Source: Streptomyces sp. T12 (GTDB lineage Bacteria > Actinomycetota > Actinomycetes > Streptomycetales > Streptomycetaceae). From it: 64,000 nt of DNA. The notes under the pieces were generated by a model. That model made no database searches. It was not told the origin of the DNA and saw only the letters and a program-made list of their open reading frames with translations. The translations under genes were made by a program, and so were the position numbers. Within the stretch, counting starts at the first letter, position 1. Each line of letters opens with the position of its first letter. Of this stretch, positions 35,907 through 43,999 are shown in pieces. Location: NCBI RefSeq assembly GCF_028736035.1, contig NZ_CP117866.1, positions 806,001 to 870,000 on the forward strand. The letters run 5' to 3'.

Positions 35907-37159
35907 CGGTCCTCCTTCGCCTCGTGGGAAGCCTTCAACGGCAGTACGGCGAGCACCCGGAACCCGCCGTCGGCACGCGGGCCCGCCTCGATCGTGCCAC
36001 CGAGCGCGGCCGCCCGCTCCCGCATTCCGGCGAGTCCGTTGCCGCTGCCGCCCGCGTCGGCTCCGGTCGCGGGACCGTCGTCGTCGATACGCAACCGTAG
36101 CGTCGTCCCGTCGTCGTGATCGAGGTGCACGCGCGCGTGCCGCGATCCCGAGTGCCGTACGACATTGGTGAGGGCTTCCTGGACGATCCGGAAGGCGGCG
36201 AGGTCCGTGCCGGGCGCCAGGCGGGGCGGCTCACCCTCGACCTCGACGGTGAGGCCCGCGCTCGCCGCCTGCTGCACCAGTTCGGGCAGCCGGTCGAGGC
36301 CGGGAGCCGGTGCGCGGGGCGCGTCGCCGGGCGTGCGCAGCGTGTCCAGGACCTGGCGGACCTCGCCGAGTGCCTCCTTGCTCTTGGCCTTGATGGTGGT
36401 GAGCGCCGTGCGCGCCTGCTCGGGGTCGGTGTCGAGGAGGGCGAGGCCGACGCCCGCCTGCACATTGATCACGGAGATGCTGTGCGCGAGGACGTCGTGC
36501 AGTTCGCGGGCGATCCGCAGCCGCTCCTCGTCGGCGCGCCGCCGCGCCGCCTGCGCCCGCTCGGCCCGCTCCCGCGCCCACTGCTCGCGCCGCGTCTTCG
36601 CCAGCTCCGACACCGCCACGATCGCCGCGACCCAGGCGGCGATCACGCCCTCCTGCCCCCAGGGGGCGGCCGGGTCGTCGGACGGCGGCAGCCACTGGTA
36701 CAGCCAGTGCGCCACCAGGGCGTGCCCCACCCAGAACACCCCGACCGCCGCCCAGGCGGCCTTGCGGTGCCCCATGACGATGGCGTTGAAGCAGGCCACC
36801 GCCACGGCCACGAAGACAGGCCCGTACGGGTACCCGGCGCCCAGGTAGAGCGTGGCGGCCACCGACGTCCCGAAGGCGACGACCACCGGATAGCGCTTGC
36901 GCCACAGCAGCAGCCCCGTCGCGACGAACAGCAGCACGCGCGCGTAGGGGTCGAGAGCCTCCCGGTCGTCCAGCTGGCCCTGCGCCGCGAAGTTCGAACC
37001 GGCCATCACGAAGACCGTGATCAGCGCGGTGGAGCGCCAGGGCCAGCGAGGAGCGTGCTCCTCGCCGCCCTCCCACCGGTCCCACCACGGCGGCCCGTGC
37101 CGCCACCACATCGGCGGACCGCCGCCCCGGCGCACCTGCTGCTCGTCCATGTCCGCCAC
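35903..37159 (-). CDS. Sensor histidine kinase (NarL-type partner)
   Basis: A 418-residue sensor. The N-terminus is rich in Trp, Gly and Pro (residues 14-42), then come five to six helices (about 45-190) and a coiled linker. HisKA_3 is RIARELHDVLAHSISVINVQ with the phospho-His near 248. HATPase motifs are FRIVQEALTNVVRHSG and GNGLAGMRERAAALGG. The GTG at 37159 is the longest start; an ATG at 37150 is equally possible, as neither has a good ribosome site. No sensor domain outside the membrane is visible, so a membrane or cell-envelope cue is likely. Confidence 0.92.
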   Translation of the reverse strand: MADMDEQQVRRGGGPPMWWRHGPPWWDRWEGGEEHAPRWPWRSTALITVFVMAGSNFAAQGQLDDREALDPYARVLLFVATGLLLWRKRYPVVVAFGTSVAATLYLGAGYPYGPVFVAVAVACFNAIVMGHRKAAWAAVGVFWVGHALVAHWLYQWLPPSDDPAAPWGQEGVIAAWVAAIVAVSELAKTRREQWARERAERAQAARRRADEERLRIARELHDVLAHSISVINVQAGVGLALLDTDPEQARTALTTIKAKSKEALGEVRQVLDTLRTPGDAPRAPAPGLDRLPELVQQAASAGLTVEVEGEPPRLAPGTDLAAFRIVQEALTNVVRHSGSRHARVHLDHDDGTTLRLRIDDDGPATGADAGGSGNGLAGMRERAAALGGTIEAGPRADGGFRVLAVLPLKASHEAKEDR

Positions 37160-37309
37160 GCTAGACGCGATGGCCGCCGCACGGCGTCACCCGGGCGTGG
37201 TGATCACACGTACTCCCCGCGAAGTACGTCCGCCGACTCGGCCACCCCTGATCCGCAACCGCCGCAGCCGCAGCAGCCGACGCAGCCGCAGCAGCCACCG
37301 AGGCGCCGA

Positions 37310-37400
37310 CCAGTTCGCGCGCCCGTGGGAGCCGCACCGTCGCCGGCCGCAGCACGACCCGGACGAGGGTGGCGTCGACGAGGATCGTCAGGGGCAGAAG
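37310..37400 (-). pseudogene. Remnant of an MMPL-family transporter C-terminus
   Basis: One leftward frame reads LTILVDATLVRVVLRPATVRL, which matches the last conserved helix of MMPL lipid/drug transporters (usually ILVDATLVRMLLVPA). Only about 25-30 residues are recognisable, and no upstream MMPL domain exists. Beyond it (37250-37305) lies a CAG/CCG-rich imperfect repeat. It is best seen as a leftover from a deletion. Confidence 0.5.
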
Positions 37401-37415
37401 CACGTCTCCGGGCTG

Positions 37416-37671
37416 CGCCGCGCGCGGGCCACCGAACTCGCCCGGCACGCCGAGGAGTTGTGGCGCGGCGAACTCGCCGAGGGCCTCCAGGCGCCGTATC
37501 TCGCGGCGGAGCGCCTGCGCTGGGCCGAGCAGCGCCTCACCGTCCTCGACGGCCGTGCTCGCCGGCGAGACCCGGGACCCGGGGCCCGCACTGCGCTCAC
37601 TGCACGCCCGGATCCTGCGTCAGGACCCGGAACTGCCGCCGTCGCCGCCGGTTCCGGTACCGGTGCCCTGA
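37416..37671 (+). pseudogene. Frameshifted remnant of a SARP/AfsR-type regulator (BTAD domain)
   Basis: Two frames give pieces of a bacterial transcriptional activator domain. The first (37416-37560) reads ARHAEELWRGELAEGLQAPY and then YLAAERLRWAEQRLTVLDGRA. The second (37558-37671, shifted by one) reads PGPALRSLHARILRQDPELP before its stop. In intact SARPs about 60 residues separate these blocks, so there has been an internal deletion plus a frameshift. The remnant's 3' end is antisense to the end of the TetR gene at 37620-38393. Confidence 0.6.
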
Positions 37672-38393
37672 CAGTTCGCGTCGGTCTGCTGCCGGCCCTC
37701 CACCAGGCCCACCCCGTGCGCGAGCCGGGCCGCCGCATGCCGGAAGAACGTCTCCCTGTCCTCCACGACCCGGTTGAACTGCCCGAACAGCTCGAACCCG
37801 ACGAGCCCGAAGAGCTCGGCCCAGGAGGCGATGAGAGCAGCGACGTTCGCCGGGGGGAGGTCGGAGGCCAGGTCGGCTGCCATGCGCTCGGCCTCGGGGC
37901 GCAGTTCGGCGGGCAGGGGCGGTTCAAAGAGGCCGGAGCCTGGGCCCCGGTGGGCGTCGCGGAGGATGCCGATGAAGACGAGGCCGACGCGGGAGGCGGG
38001 CGGGACCGTGGTGTCGGGCGCGGTGTACCCGGGCACGGGCGAGCCGTAGATCAGCGCGTACTCGTGCGGGTGCCGCAGCGCCCAGTCGCGCACGGCCTCG
38101 GCGACCGCCGTCCAGCGCTGTACGGGCCCGGCGTCGGCGGCCTTGTGGTGCGCGGCCTCGGCACTCTCCCCGAGCGAGTCGTAGGCATCGATGATGAGCG
38201 CGGTCAGCAGGTCGTCCCGGCTGGGGAAGTAACGGTAGAGGGCGGAGGAGACCATGCCGAGTTCCCGGGCCACGGCCCGCAGCGAGAGCTTGGCGGCGCC
38301 CTCGGCCGCGAGCTGTCTGCGCGCCTCGTCCTTGATGGCCGCGGTGACTTCCATCCTGGCGCGGGCGCGTGCGCCCTGTGCGGTGCTGCTCAT
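37620..38393 (-). CDS. TetR-family transcriptional regulator
   Basis: A 257-residue regulator. The HTH is KLSLRAVARELGMVSSALYRYF near residues 32-53, followed by a long ligand-binding domain of the WHG/TetR_C_13 type. The last 20 residues (DANCQGTGTGTGGDGGSSGS) are low-complexity and lie antisense to the SARP remnant, so the C-terminus may have been extended when the region was rearranged. It is divergent from the deazaflavin-dependent reductase, with a cluster of AGAGCAGTG-type sites between, so it very likely represses that gene and itself. Confidence 0.92.
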   Translation of the reverse strand: MSSTAQGARARARMEVTAAIKDEARRQLAAEGAAKLSLRAVARELGMVSSALYRYFPSRDDLLTALIIDAYDSLGESAEAAHHKAADAGPVQRWTAVAEAVRDWALRHPHEYALIYGSPVPGYTAPDTTVPPASRVGLVFIGILRDAHRGPGSGLFEPPLPAELRPEAERMAADLASDLPPANVAALIASWAELFGLVGFELFGQFNRVVEDRETFFRHAAARLAHGVGLVEGRQQTDANCQGTGTGTGGDGGSSGS

Positions 38394-38415
38394 GTGAGGC
38401 AGTCTCCCACGAAAA

Positions 38416-38494
38416 CAGAGCAGTGCACGCATTCGAGAGCAGTGCTCTTGCTTTGGATCACCGATCTCGTGCACACTGCTCTCAAGTGAGAGCA
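38416..38494. promoter_or_regulatory. Cluster of TetR operator-like palindromes
   Basis: AGAGCAGTGCTCT (38436-38448) is a perfect odd palindrome. TGCTCTCAAGTGAGAGCA (38477-38494) has perfect 8-bp arms. A further AGAGCAGTG half-site lies near 38417, and GCTCTCTCA follows at about 38497. All share the core AGAGCA/TGCTCT and fill the gap between the TetR gene and the reductase. Confidence 0.7.
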
Positions 38495-38521
38495 CCGCTC
38501 TCTCAAACTCTGGGGGTCACC

Positions 38522-38971
38522 ATGACGTCGCCGTACTACCTCAAGGGCAGCCCGCTGAACGTCCGCCTCAACAGCGTCATCGGCTGGCTGGCCCGGCGCG
38601 GGCTCAGCATCGCGGGCACGGCGGAGATGTCGGTGCGCGGGCGCAAGAGCGGCCGGATGCAGCGCATCCCGGTCAACCCGCACACGTACGAAGGCACGCA
38701 GTACCTCGTCTCGGCGCGCGGCCACTCCCAGTGGGTGCGCAACATGCGCGCCGCAGGCGGCGGGGAGCTGCGCGTCGGGCGCAAGGTGCGTGAGTTCACC
38801 GCGGTGGAGCTTCCCGACGAGGAGAAGCTCCCGATCGTGCGGACCTATCTGGAGAAGTGGGGCTGGGAGGTCAACCAGTACTTCCAGGGGGTCACCGCGA
38901 AGTCCTCCGACGAGGAGATCATCGCGGCGGCCCCGGACCACCCCGTCTTCCGGATCACCGTCGAGAAGTGA
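38522..38971 (+). CDS. Deazaflavin (F420)-dependent nitroreductase-family protein
   Basis: A 149-residue split-beta-barrel protein of the Ddn/DUF385 family. GRKSGRMQRIPVNPHTYEGT near residue 40 and YLVSARGHSQWVRNMRAAGG near 62 are the F420-binding segments. Members reduce quinones, unsaturated lactones or nitro compounds with F420H2. The ATG at 38522 follows CTGGGGGTCACC. The TetR operator cluster directly upstream implies induction by a small molecule. Confidence 0.92.
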   Translation: MTSPYYLKGSPLNVRLNSVIGWLARRGLSIAGTAEMSVRGRKSGRMQRIPVNPHTYEGTQYLVSARGHSQWVRNMRAAGGGELRVGRKVREFTAVELPDEEKLPIVRTYLEKWGWEVNQYFQGVTAKSSDEEIIAAAPDHPVFRITVEK

Positions 38972-38984
38972 CCCGGGCCGCCGT

Positions 38985-39026
38985 CACGAGGACGGCAGCA
39001 CGAGGACGGCAGCACGAGGACGGCAG
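38985..39026. repeat. Three perfect 14-bp tandem repeats
   Basis: CACGAGGACGGCAG occurs three times without mismatch in the convergent gap between the F420-dependent reductase and the flavoprotein gene. This could vary in copy number between strains. Confidence 0.9.
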
Positions 39027-39033
39027 GCCGCCG

Positions 39034-40272
39034 TCAGGAAGTTGCCTCATCGCCCGCCGGCGCCTGGCGGCGGTCCAGCGCGGTCAGGGCGCGGTGGGCC
39101 ATCGGGTGGGTGCGGACGATCTCGGCCAGCGTCGTCGAGCCGCGGGTGATGTCCATGAACGCCTTCCAGGCCGGCCGGAGACCGGTCAGCGTGGCGTGGA
39201 AGAGGCCGGGACGGCGCTCGAACACCGTCAGCAGCCGCTTGCCGACGCTCATCTCGACGCCGAGTCCCGCCTTGATCGCGAAGGCGTAGTTCAGGGCCTG
39301 GCGCCGGGTGTCCACCGCGTCGTGCGCCTCGGCGATCCGCACCGCCCACTCCCCCGCGAGCCGCCCCGACCGCAGCGCGAACGAGATGCCCTCGCGCGTC
39401 CACGGCTCCAGCAGCCCCGCCGCGTCACCGCACACCAGCACCCGCCCGCGCGACAGCGGCGAGTCGTCGGCCCGGCAGCGCGTCAAGTGGCCGGAGGAAA
39501 TGCTCGGTTCGAACCCGGCGAGTCCGAGCCGCCCGATGAACTCCTCCAAGTACCGCTTGGTGGCCGCTCCTTCGCCGCGCGCCGAGATCACGCCCACCGT
39601 CAGCGTGTCGCCCTTGGGGAACACCCAGCCGTAACTGCCGGGAATCGGGCCCCAGTCGATGAGCACCCGCCCCTGCCAGTCCTCGGCGACCGTCTCCGGC
39701 ACCGGGATCTCCGCCTCCAGGCCGAGATCCACCTGGTCGAGCTTGACGCCGACATGCGCTCCTATCCGGCTGGCGCTGCCGTCCGCGCCGACGACGGCCC
39801 GCGCGAGCAGCGTCTCGCCGCCCTGCAGGACGACGGCGACGCTGCGCCGGTCCGGCACGGCCGAGCCGTGCTGCTCGACGCGCTGCACGGTGACGCCCGT
39901 ACGCAGTTCGGCGCCCGCCTTCTGCGCGTGCTCGACGAGTTGCTGGTCGAACTCGGGCCGGTTGATCAGCCCGAACAGCATCTGCTTGGAGCGCCGGGTG
40001 CGGGTGAAGCGGCCGTTGTGCGAGAAGGTGACCGCGTGCACCCGGTCCCGGAAGGGCAGCTCGAAGCCGGGTGGGAGCGAGTCGCGCGAGGGGCCGATGA
40101 TGCCGCCGCCGCACGTCTTGTAGCGCGGCAGCTCCGCCTTCTCCAGCAACAGCACGCGCCGCCCGGCGACCGCTGCCGCATAGGCGGCCGAAGCGCCCGC
40201 GGGTCCCGCGCCCACCACGACGACGTCCCACACCTGCCGCACGTCGTCCGCCGAAGAGTTCTCGCTGCTCAC
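39034..40272 (-). CDS. Geranylgeranyl reductase-family FAD-dependent oxidoreductase
   Basis: A 412-residue flavoprotein. The FAD Rossmann motif is VVVGAGPAGASAAYAAA near residues 18-34, followed by LLEKAELPRYKTCGGGI, whose PxxKxCGG segment is typical of the geranylgeranyl reductase family. The second FAD motif is VLVCGDAAGLLEPWTREGIS near 280. Family members saturate isoprenoid chains or act as small-molecule oxidoreductases. In Streptomyces this branch often has no linked pathway, as here. It is divergent from the M20 peptidase gene (about 130-bp gap). Confidence 0.9.
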   Translation of the reverse strand: MSSENSSADDVRQVWDVVVVGAGPAGASAAYAAAVAGRRVLLLEKAELPRYKTCGGGIIGPSRDSLPPGFELPFRDRVHAVTFSHNGRFTRTRRSKQMLFGLINRPEFDQQLVEHAQKAGAELRTGVTVQRVEQHGSAVPDRRSVAVVLQGGETLLARAVVGADGSASRIGAHVGVKLDQVDLGLEAEIPVPETVAEDWQGRVLIDWGPIPGSYGWVFPKGDTLTVGVISARGEGAATKRYLEEFIGRLGLAGFEPSISSGHLTRCRADDSPLSRGRVLVCGDAAGLLEPWTREGISFALRSGRLAGEWAVRIAEAHDAVDTRRQALNYAFAIKAGLGVEMSVGKRLLTVFERRPGLFHATLTGLRPAWKAFMDITRGSTTLAEIVRTHPMAHRALTALDRRQAPAGDEATS

Positions 40273-40405
40273 GATGGTCTACTGCTCCCGCTCAAGCCGC
40301 CGTCTGCTGCTGTCCCCCGCATCCTACGGCGGGCATCGTCGCAGGCCGCTGTGGGAGGATCACAGCACTCATACGTACAACGTCGCACCCACAAGGAGCG
40401 TGCCC

Positions 40406-41776
40406 ATGTCGTCGAATCCGGTCGCCGAGACCGTCGCCTCGCTGATGCCCAGGGCGAAGGCGGAGCTCACCGAGCTGGTGGCATTCAAATCGGTGGCGGA
40501 CTTCGACCAGTTCCCGAAGAGCGAGAGCGAAGGCGCCGCCCGCTGGGTCGCCGACGCGCTCACCGCGGAGGGCTTCGAGGACGTGGCCCTGCTCGACACC
40601 CCCGACGGCACGCAGTCGGTGTACGGCTACCTGCCCGGCCCCGAGGGTGCGAAGACGGTGCTGCTGTACGCCCACTACGACGTGCAGCCCCCGCTGGACG
40701 AGGCCGCCTGGAGCACCCCGCCCTTCGAGCTGACCGAGCGCGACGGCCGCTGGTACGGGCGCGGGTCCGCCGACTGCAAGGGCGGCCTGATCATGCACCT
40801 GCTGGCGCTGCGCGCGCTCAAGGCGAACGGCGGCGTGCCGGTGCACGTGAAGGTGATCGCCGAGGGCTCGGAGGAGATGGGCACGGGCGGCCTGGAGCGG
40901 TACGCCGAGCAGCACCCCGACCTGCTGGCGGCCGACACCATCGTGATCGGCGACGCGGGCAACTTCCGTGTCGGCCTGCCGACGGTCACCTCGACCCTGC
41001 GCGGCATGACCCTCCTCCGCGTGCAGATCGACACGCTCGAAGGCAACCTGCACTCCGGCCAGTTCGGCGGGGCCGCGCCCGACGCGCTCGGCGCGCTGAT
41101 CCGCGTACTGGCCTCGCTGCGCGCCGAGGACGGCTCGACGACGGTGGAAGGGCTGACCGGCGAGTCGTCGTGGGAGGGCCTGCAGTACGAGGAGGCGCAG
41201 TTCCGCCAGGACGCCAAGATCCTCGACGGCGTCGAGCTGATCGGCTCCGGCACGGTCGCCGACCGCATCTGGGCGCGCCCCGCCGTCACGGTCCTCGGCA
41301 TCGACTGCCCGCCGGTCGTCGGCGCCACCCCGTCCGTGCAGGCGAGCGCCCGTGCGCTGATCAGCCTGCGGGTGCCGCCGGGCGTGGACGCGGCCCAGGC
41401 GACCAAGCTGCTCCAGGCCCACCTGGAGTCGCACACGCCGTGGGGTGCCCGGGTGCGCACCGAGCAGATAGGCCAGGGCCAGGCGTTCCGCGCCGACACG
41501 AGCAGCCCGGCGTACCAGGCCATGGCGGACGCGATGGCGGTGGCGTACCCGGGTCAGGAGATGCAGTACGCCGGCCAGGGCGGCTCGATCCCGCTGTGCA
41601 ACACCCTCGCCGCCCTCTACCCGCACGCGGAGATCCTCCTCATCGGCCTGAGCGAGCCGGAGGCCCAGATCCACGCGGTGAACGAGAGCGTGTCTCCGGA
41701 GGAGCTGGAGCGTCTCTCGGTCGCCGAGGCGCTGTTCCTGCGCAATTACGCCGCAGGTCAGGGGATTTCGGGCTGA
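40406..41776 (+). CDS. M20-family metallodipeptidase
   Basis: A 456-residue cytosolic zinc peptidase. Metal-binding motifs are LLYAHYDVQPP near residue 90 (His and Asp), GRGSADCKGG near 120 (bridging Asp) and IAEGSEEMGTGG near 156 (catalytic Glu-Glu). The dimerisation lid occupies about 190-340. PLCNTLAALYP and AQIHAVNESV near the end complete the site. It matches dipeptidases of the DapE/carnosinase type (M20C/D-like) with about 450 residues. AAGGAG lies nine bases before the ATG. Confidence 0.92.
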   Translation: MSSNPVAETVASLMPRAKAELTELVAFKSVADFDQFPKSESEGAARWVADALTAEGFEDVALLDTPDGTQSVYGYLPGPEGAKTVLLYAHYDVQPPLDEAAWSTPPFELTERDGRWYGRGSADCKGGLIMHLLALRALKANGGVPVHVKVIAEGSEEMGTGGLERYAEQHPDLLAADTIVIGDAGNFRVGLPTVTSTLRGMTLLRVQIDTLEGNLHSGQFGGAAPDALGALIRVLASLRAEDGSTTVEGLTGESSWEGLQYEEAQFRQDAKILDGVELIGSGTVADRIWARPAVTVLGIDCPPVVGATPSVQASARALISLRVPPGVDAAQATKLLQAHLESHTPWGARVRTEQIGQGQAFRADTSSPAYQAMADAMAVAYPGQEMQYAGQGGSIPLCNTLAALYPHAEILLIGLSEPEAQIHAVNESVSPEELERLSVAEALFLRNYAAGQGISG

Positions 41777-41785
41777 GGATGGGGC

Positions 41786-42844
41786 ATGACCCGCACCGAG
41801 CGCCTCACCGCCCACACCGACATCGCCACGTCCCTGGCGCTGCTCAGCGACCATGAACTCGCGGAACTCGTGGAGTCGGGCACGCCGCTCGGCACCGGGA
41901 TCGGCGGGCGCTCGACGCTGATCGAGGTGGACGGCAGACGGGTCTTCGTGAAACGGGCCCCGCTCACCGATGTCGAGTTGCGGCCGCAGAACATCCGCTC
42001 CACGGCGAACCTTCTCGGGCTGCCGGCCTACTTCCACTACGGCATCGGCAGCCCGGGGTTCGGTGCCTGGCGGGAGCTCGCGGTACACACCATGACGACG
42101 AACTGGGTCGTCTCAGACCGTTTCTCGGGCTTCCCGCTGACGCACCACTGGCGGATCCTGCCGCAGCCGCCGCAGCCCCTCCCCGACGAGCTGGCCGACG
42201 TGGAGCGGGCCGTCGCCTACTGGGGCGGCGACCCGCGGGTGCGTGAGCGCATCGAAGGACTGCGGACGGCGTCCGCGAGCCTGGCGCTGTTCCTGGAGTT
42301 CGTGCCGCACACCCTGCACGACTGGCTGGACGCCCAGTTGCGCACGGACGACGCCGACGCCGCATGCGCCTTCGTGGAACGGGAGCTCACGGCTGTCACC
42401 GACTTCCTCCACGAGGTCCGGCTTCTGCATTTCGACGCCCACTTCCAGAACATCCTCACCGACGGGCGCCGGCTCTACCTGGCCGACTACGGGCTCGCAC
42501 TCTCGGCCCGCTTCCCGCTCACGCCTCAGGAGCGCGAGTTCTTCGACCGCCATCGCCTCTACGACCGTGTCTACACCGCCACCCGCCTGGTGAACTGGCT
42601 GGCCACCGCGCTGTACGGGTACGGCCTGCAGGAGCGTGAGGCCTTCGTGCGTGCCTGCGCCGACGGCATGCGGCCCGAGGGAATCCCGCGGGCCGCCGCC
42701 GACATCATCAAGCGGTACGCGCCGCTCGCCGCCGTGATGGGTGACTTCGCCAGGCGGCTGCAGAACGAGAGCAGGCTGGCCCCGTTCCCGCACGACGAGC
42801 TGCGGCGCGCTCAGGAAGGCGCTGGAATGCCCGCCTCCAGATAG
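41786..42844 (+). CDS. Protein-kinase-fold protein (putative phosphotransferase)
   Basis: A 352-residue protein with kinase-like landmarks: GRSTLIEVDGRRVFVKRAPL near residue 40 (VxK Lys), LLHFDAHFQNILTDG near 213 (catalytic HxDxxxxN form) and YLADYGLALS near 230 (DYG in place of DFG). No Gly-rich loop of the Ser/Thr kinase type is evident, so it may phosphorylate a small molecule. It follows the M20 gene by 9 bp on the same strand, so they probably form an operon. Its last 34 bp overlap the 3' end of the Nudix gene on the other strand. Confidence 0.75.
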   Translation: MTRTERLTAHTDIATSLALLSDHELAELVESGTPLGTGIGGRSTLIEVDGRRVFVKRAPLTDVELRPQNIRSTANLLGLPAYFHYGIGSPGFGAWRELAVHTMTTNWVVSDRFSGFPLTHHWRILPQPPQPLPDELADVERAVAYWGGDPRVRERIEGLRTASASLALFLEFVPHTLHDWLDAQLRTDDADAACAFVERELTAVTDFLHEVRLLHFDAHFQNILTDGRRLYLADYGLALSARFPLTPQEREFFDRHRLYDRVYTATRLVNWLATALYGYGLQEREAFVRACADGMRPEGIPRAAADIIKRYAPLAAVMGDFARRLQNESRLAPFPHDELRRAQEGAGMPASR

Positions 42845-43854
42845 AACGCCGCCCCACGTTCCCGCGCCCGAAGCGCCCAGCGCAGCCGCTCGTAGCGCAC
42901 CGGTGGCAGCAGTTCGGCCGCCTCCTCCTCGGTGACGAAGCGCCAGTCACGCAGCTCGGGTCCGGGCAGCAGGACGCGTTCGGCCTCCGTCGAGTCGAGG
43001 CGGCCCCCGTCGAAGAGGAGGCGCAGACCCCCGTACCCCGGGGGCAAGGGCCGCTCCCAGTCGACGACGAGGAGCCGCGGTACATCGTCCAGCCGTATCC
43101 CCGTCTCCTCGGCGACCTCGCGCATGCCCGCGCGCGCGGGCGCCTCGCCGGATTCGACGACGCCGCCGGGAAACTCCCAGCCGGCCTTGTAGGTCGGGTC
43201 GACGAGCAGCACCCGGTCCTGCTCGTCGAAGAGCAGGACCCCCGAGGCGACGGTCTCGGCGGTGGGCTCGGGCGTCTGCACGATGTCGCAGACGGGGACC
43301 GTACCGCCGCCGACGGCCTCAGCGATCCGGGCAGCGGTCTGGTACGGGGTCAGACCGCCGTTGTCGACCGGATAGGCGTCGGCGGTGAGCCACGAAGCCA
43401 ATGCGGCGCGATACGGCTCTATGTGGTCGTACGACCACTGCCGGATCCGTATCTCGCCGTCGGGTGGCTCGGGCGGGATCTCCCGCCCCGCTATTCGCTC
43501 CCGCAGGATCGTTTCCGCCGGGGCGAGGAGCACGTGCTGGACGGTGATGCGGCGGGCGGCGAGGCCGCCGAAGATCTCGTCGCGGTACTCCTGACGCAGC
43601 AGCGTCATCGGAACCACGAGGGTCCCGCCGAGCTCGGCGAGCAGCGCGGCCGCCGTGTCGATCACGAGACGTCGCCAGATCGGCAGGTCCTGGAAGTCAC
43701 CGACCTCGGTGAGGTGTTTGGGCGGGAGCAGATGGGCGAGCGCTCCGCCGATGACCTCGGGGTCGAAGAGCGTGCTGTTCGGGATCAGCTCGATCAGTTC
43801 CCGTGCGGTGGTGGTCTTCCCCGCACCGAACGCACCGTTGATCCAAACGATCAC
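42811..43854 (-). CDS. TmrB-like P-loop protein fused to a Nudix hydrolase
   Basis: A 347-residue two-domain protein. Residues 1-185 begin MIVWINGAFGAGKTTTAREL, with a P-loop at 7-14; the N-terminus closely resembles the tunicamycin-resistance protein TmrB. Residues about 195-347 form a Nudix domain with a complete box, GGVVESGEAPARAGM followed by REVAEETGI (G-x5-E-x7-REVxEExGI). The fusion suggests a kinase or nucleotidyl-binding step joined to nucleotide hydrolysis, perhaps housecleaning or detoxification (inference). The GTG at 43854 follows AGAGGGGG and opens at the first strand of the P-loop domain. The longer in-frame upstream reading is not supported. Confidence 0.85.
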   Translation of the reverse strand: MIVWINGAFGAGKTTTARELIELIPNSTLFDPEVIGGALAHLLPPKHLTEVGDFQDLPIWRRLVIDTAAALLAELGGTLVVPMTLLRQEYRDEIFGGLAARRITVQHVLLAPAETILRERIAGREIPPEPPDGEIRIRQWSYDHIEPYRAALASWLTADAYPVDNGGLTPYQTAARIAEAVGGGTVPVCDIVQTPEPTAETVASGVLLFDEQDRVLLVDPTYKAGWEFPGGVVESGEAPARAGMREVAEETGIRLDDVPRLLVVDWERPLPPGYGGLRLLFDGGRLDSTEAERVLLPGPELRDWRFVTEEEAAELLPPVRYERLRWALRARERGAAFYLEAGIPAPS

Positions 43855-43937
43855 GTTTCCCCCTCTTCTGTTGGCCCCCTGTGGCTTGCCCGCTCCACCC
43901 TGCCACGGAAACCAGTTCCCGTAGAGAGCGCACGACA

Positions 43938-43978
43938 ACGGCGCCGACACCCGCTCGGATGCGGGGGTACGGCGCCGT
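43938..43978. terminator. Hairpin terminator candidate
   Basis: ACGGCGCCG (43938-43946) pairs with CGGCGCCGT (43970-43978), and an inner CACCCGC/GCGGGGG pairing extends the stem imperfectly around a TCGGAT loop. It lies just after the stop of the small secreted-protein gene at 44000. Confidence 0.55.
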
Positions 43979-43999
43979 GTGATCGGGTCGGGGTGCTCG

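Noticed and set aside
37258..37300. CAG/CCG-rich repeat as a coding poly-Gln/Pro or poly-Ala tract
   Set aside because: It lies in decayed sequence next to the MMPL remnant with no intact gene around it.
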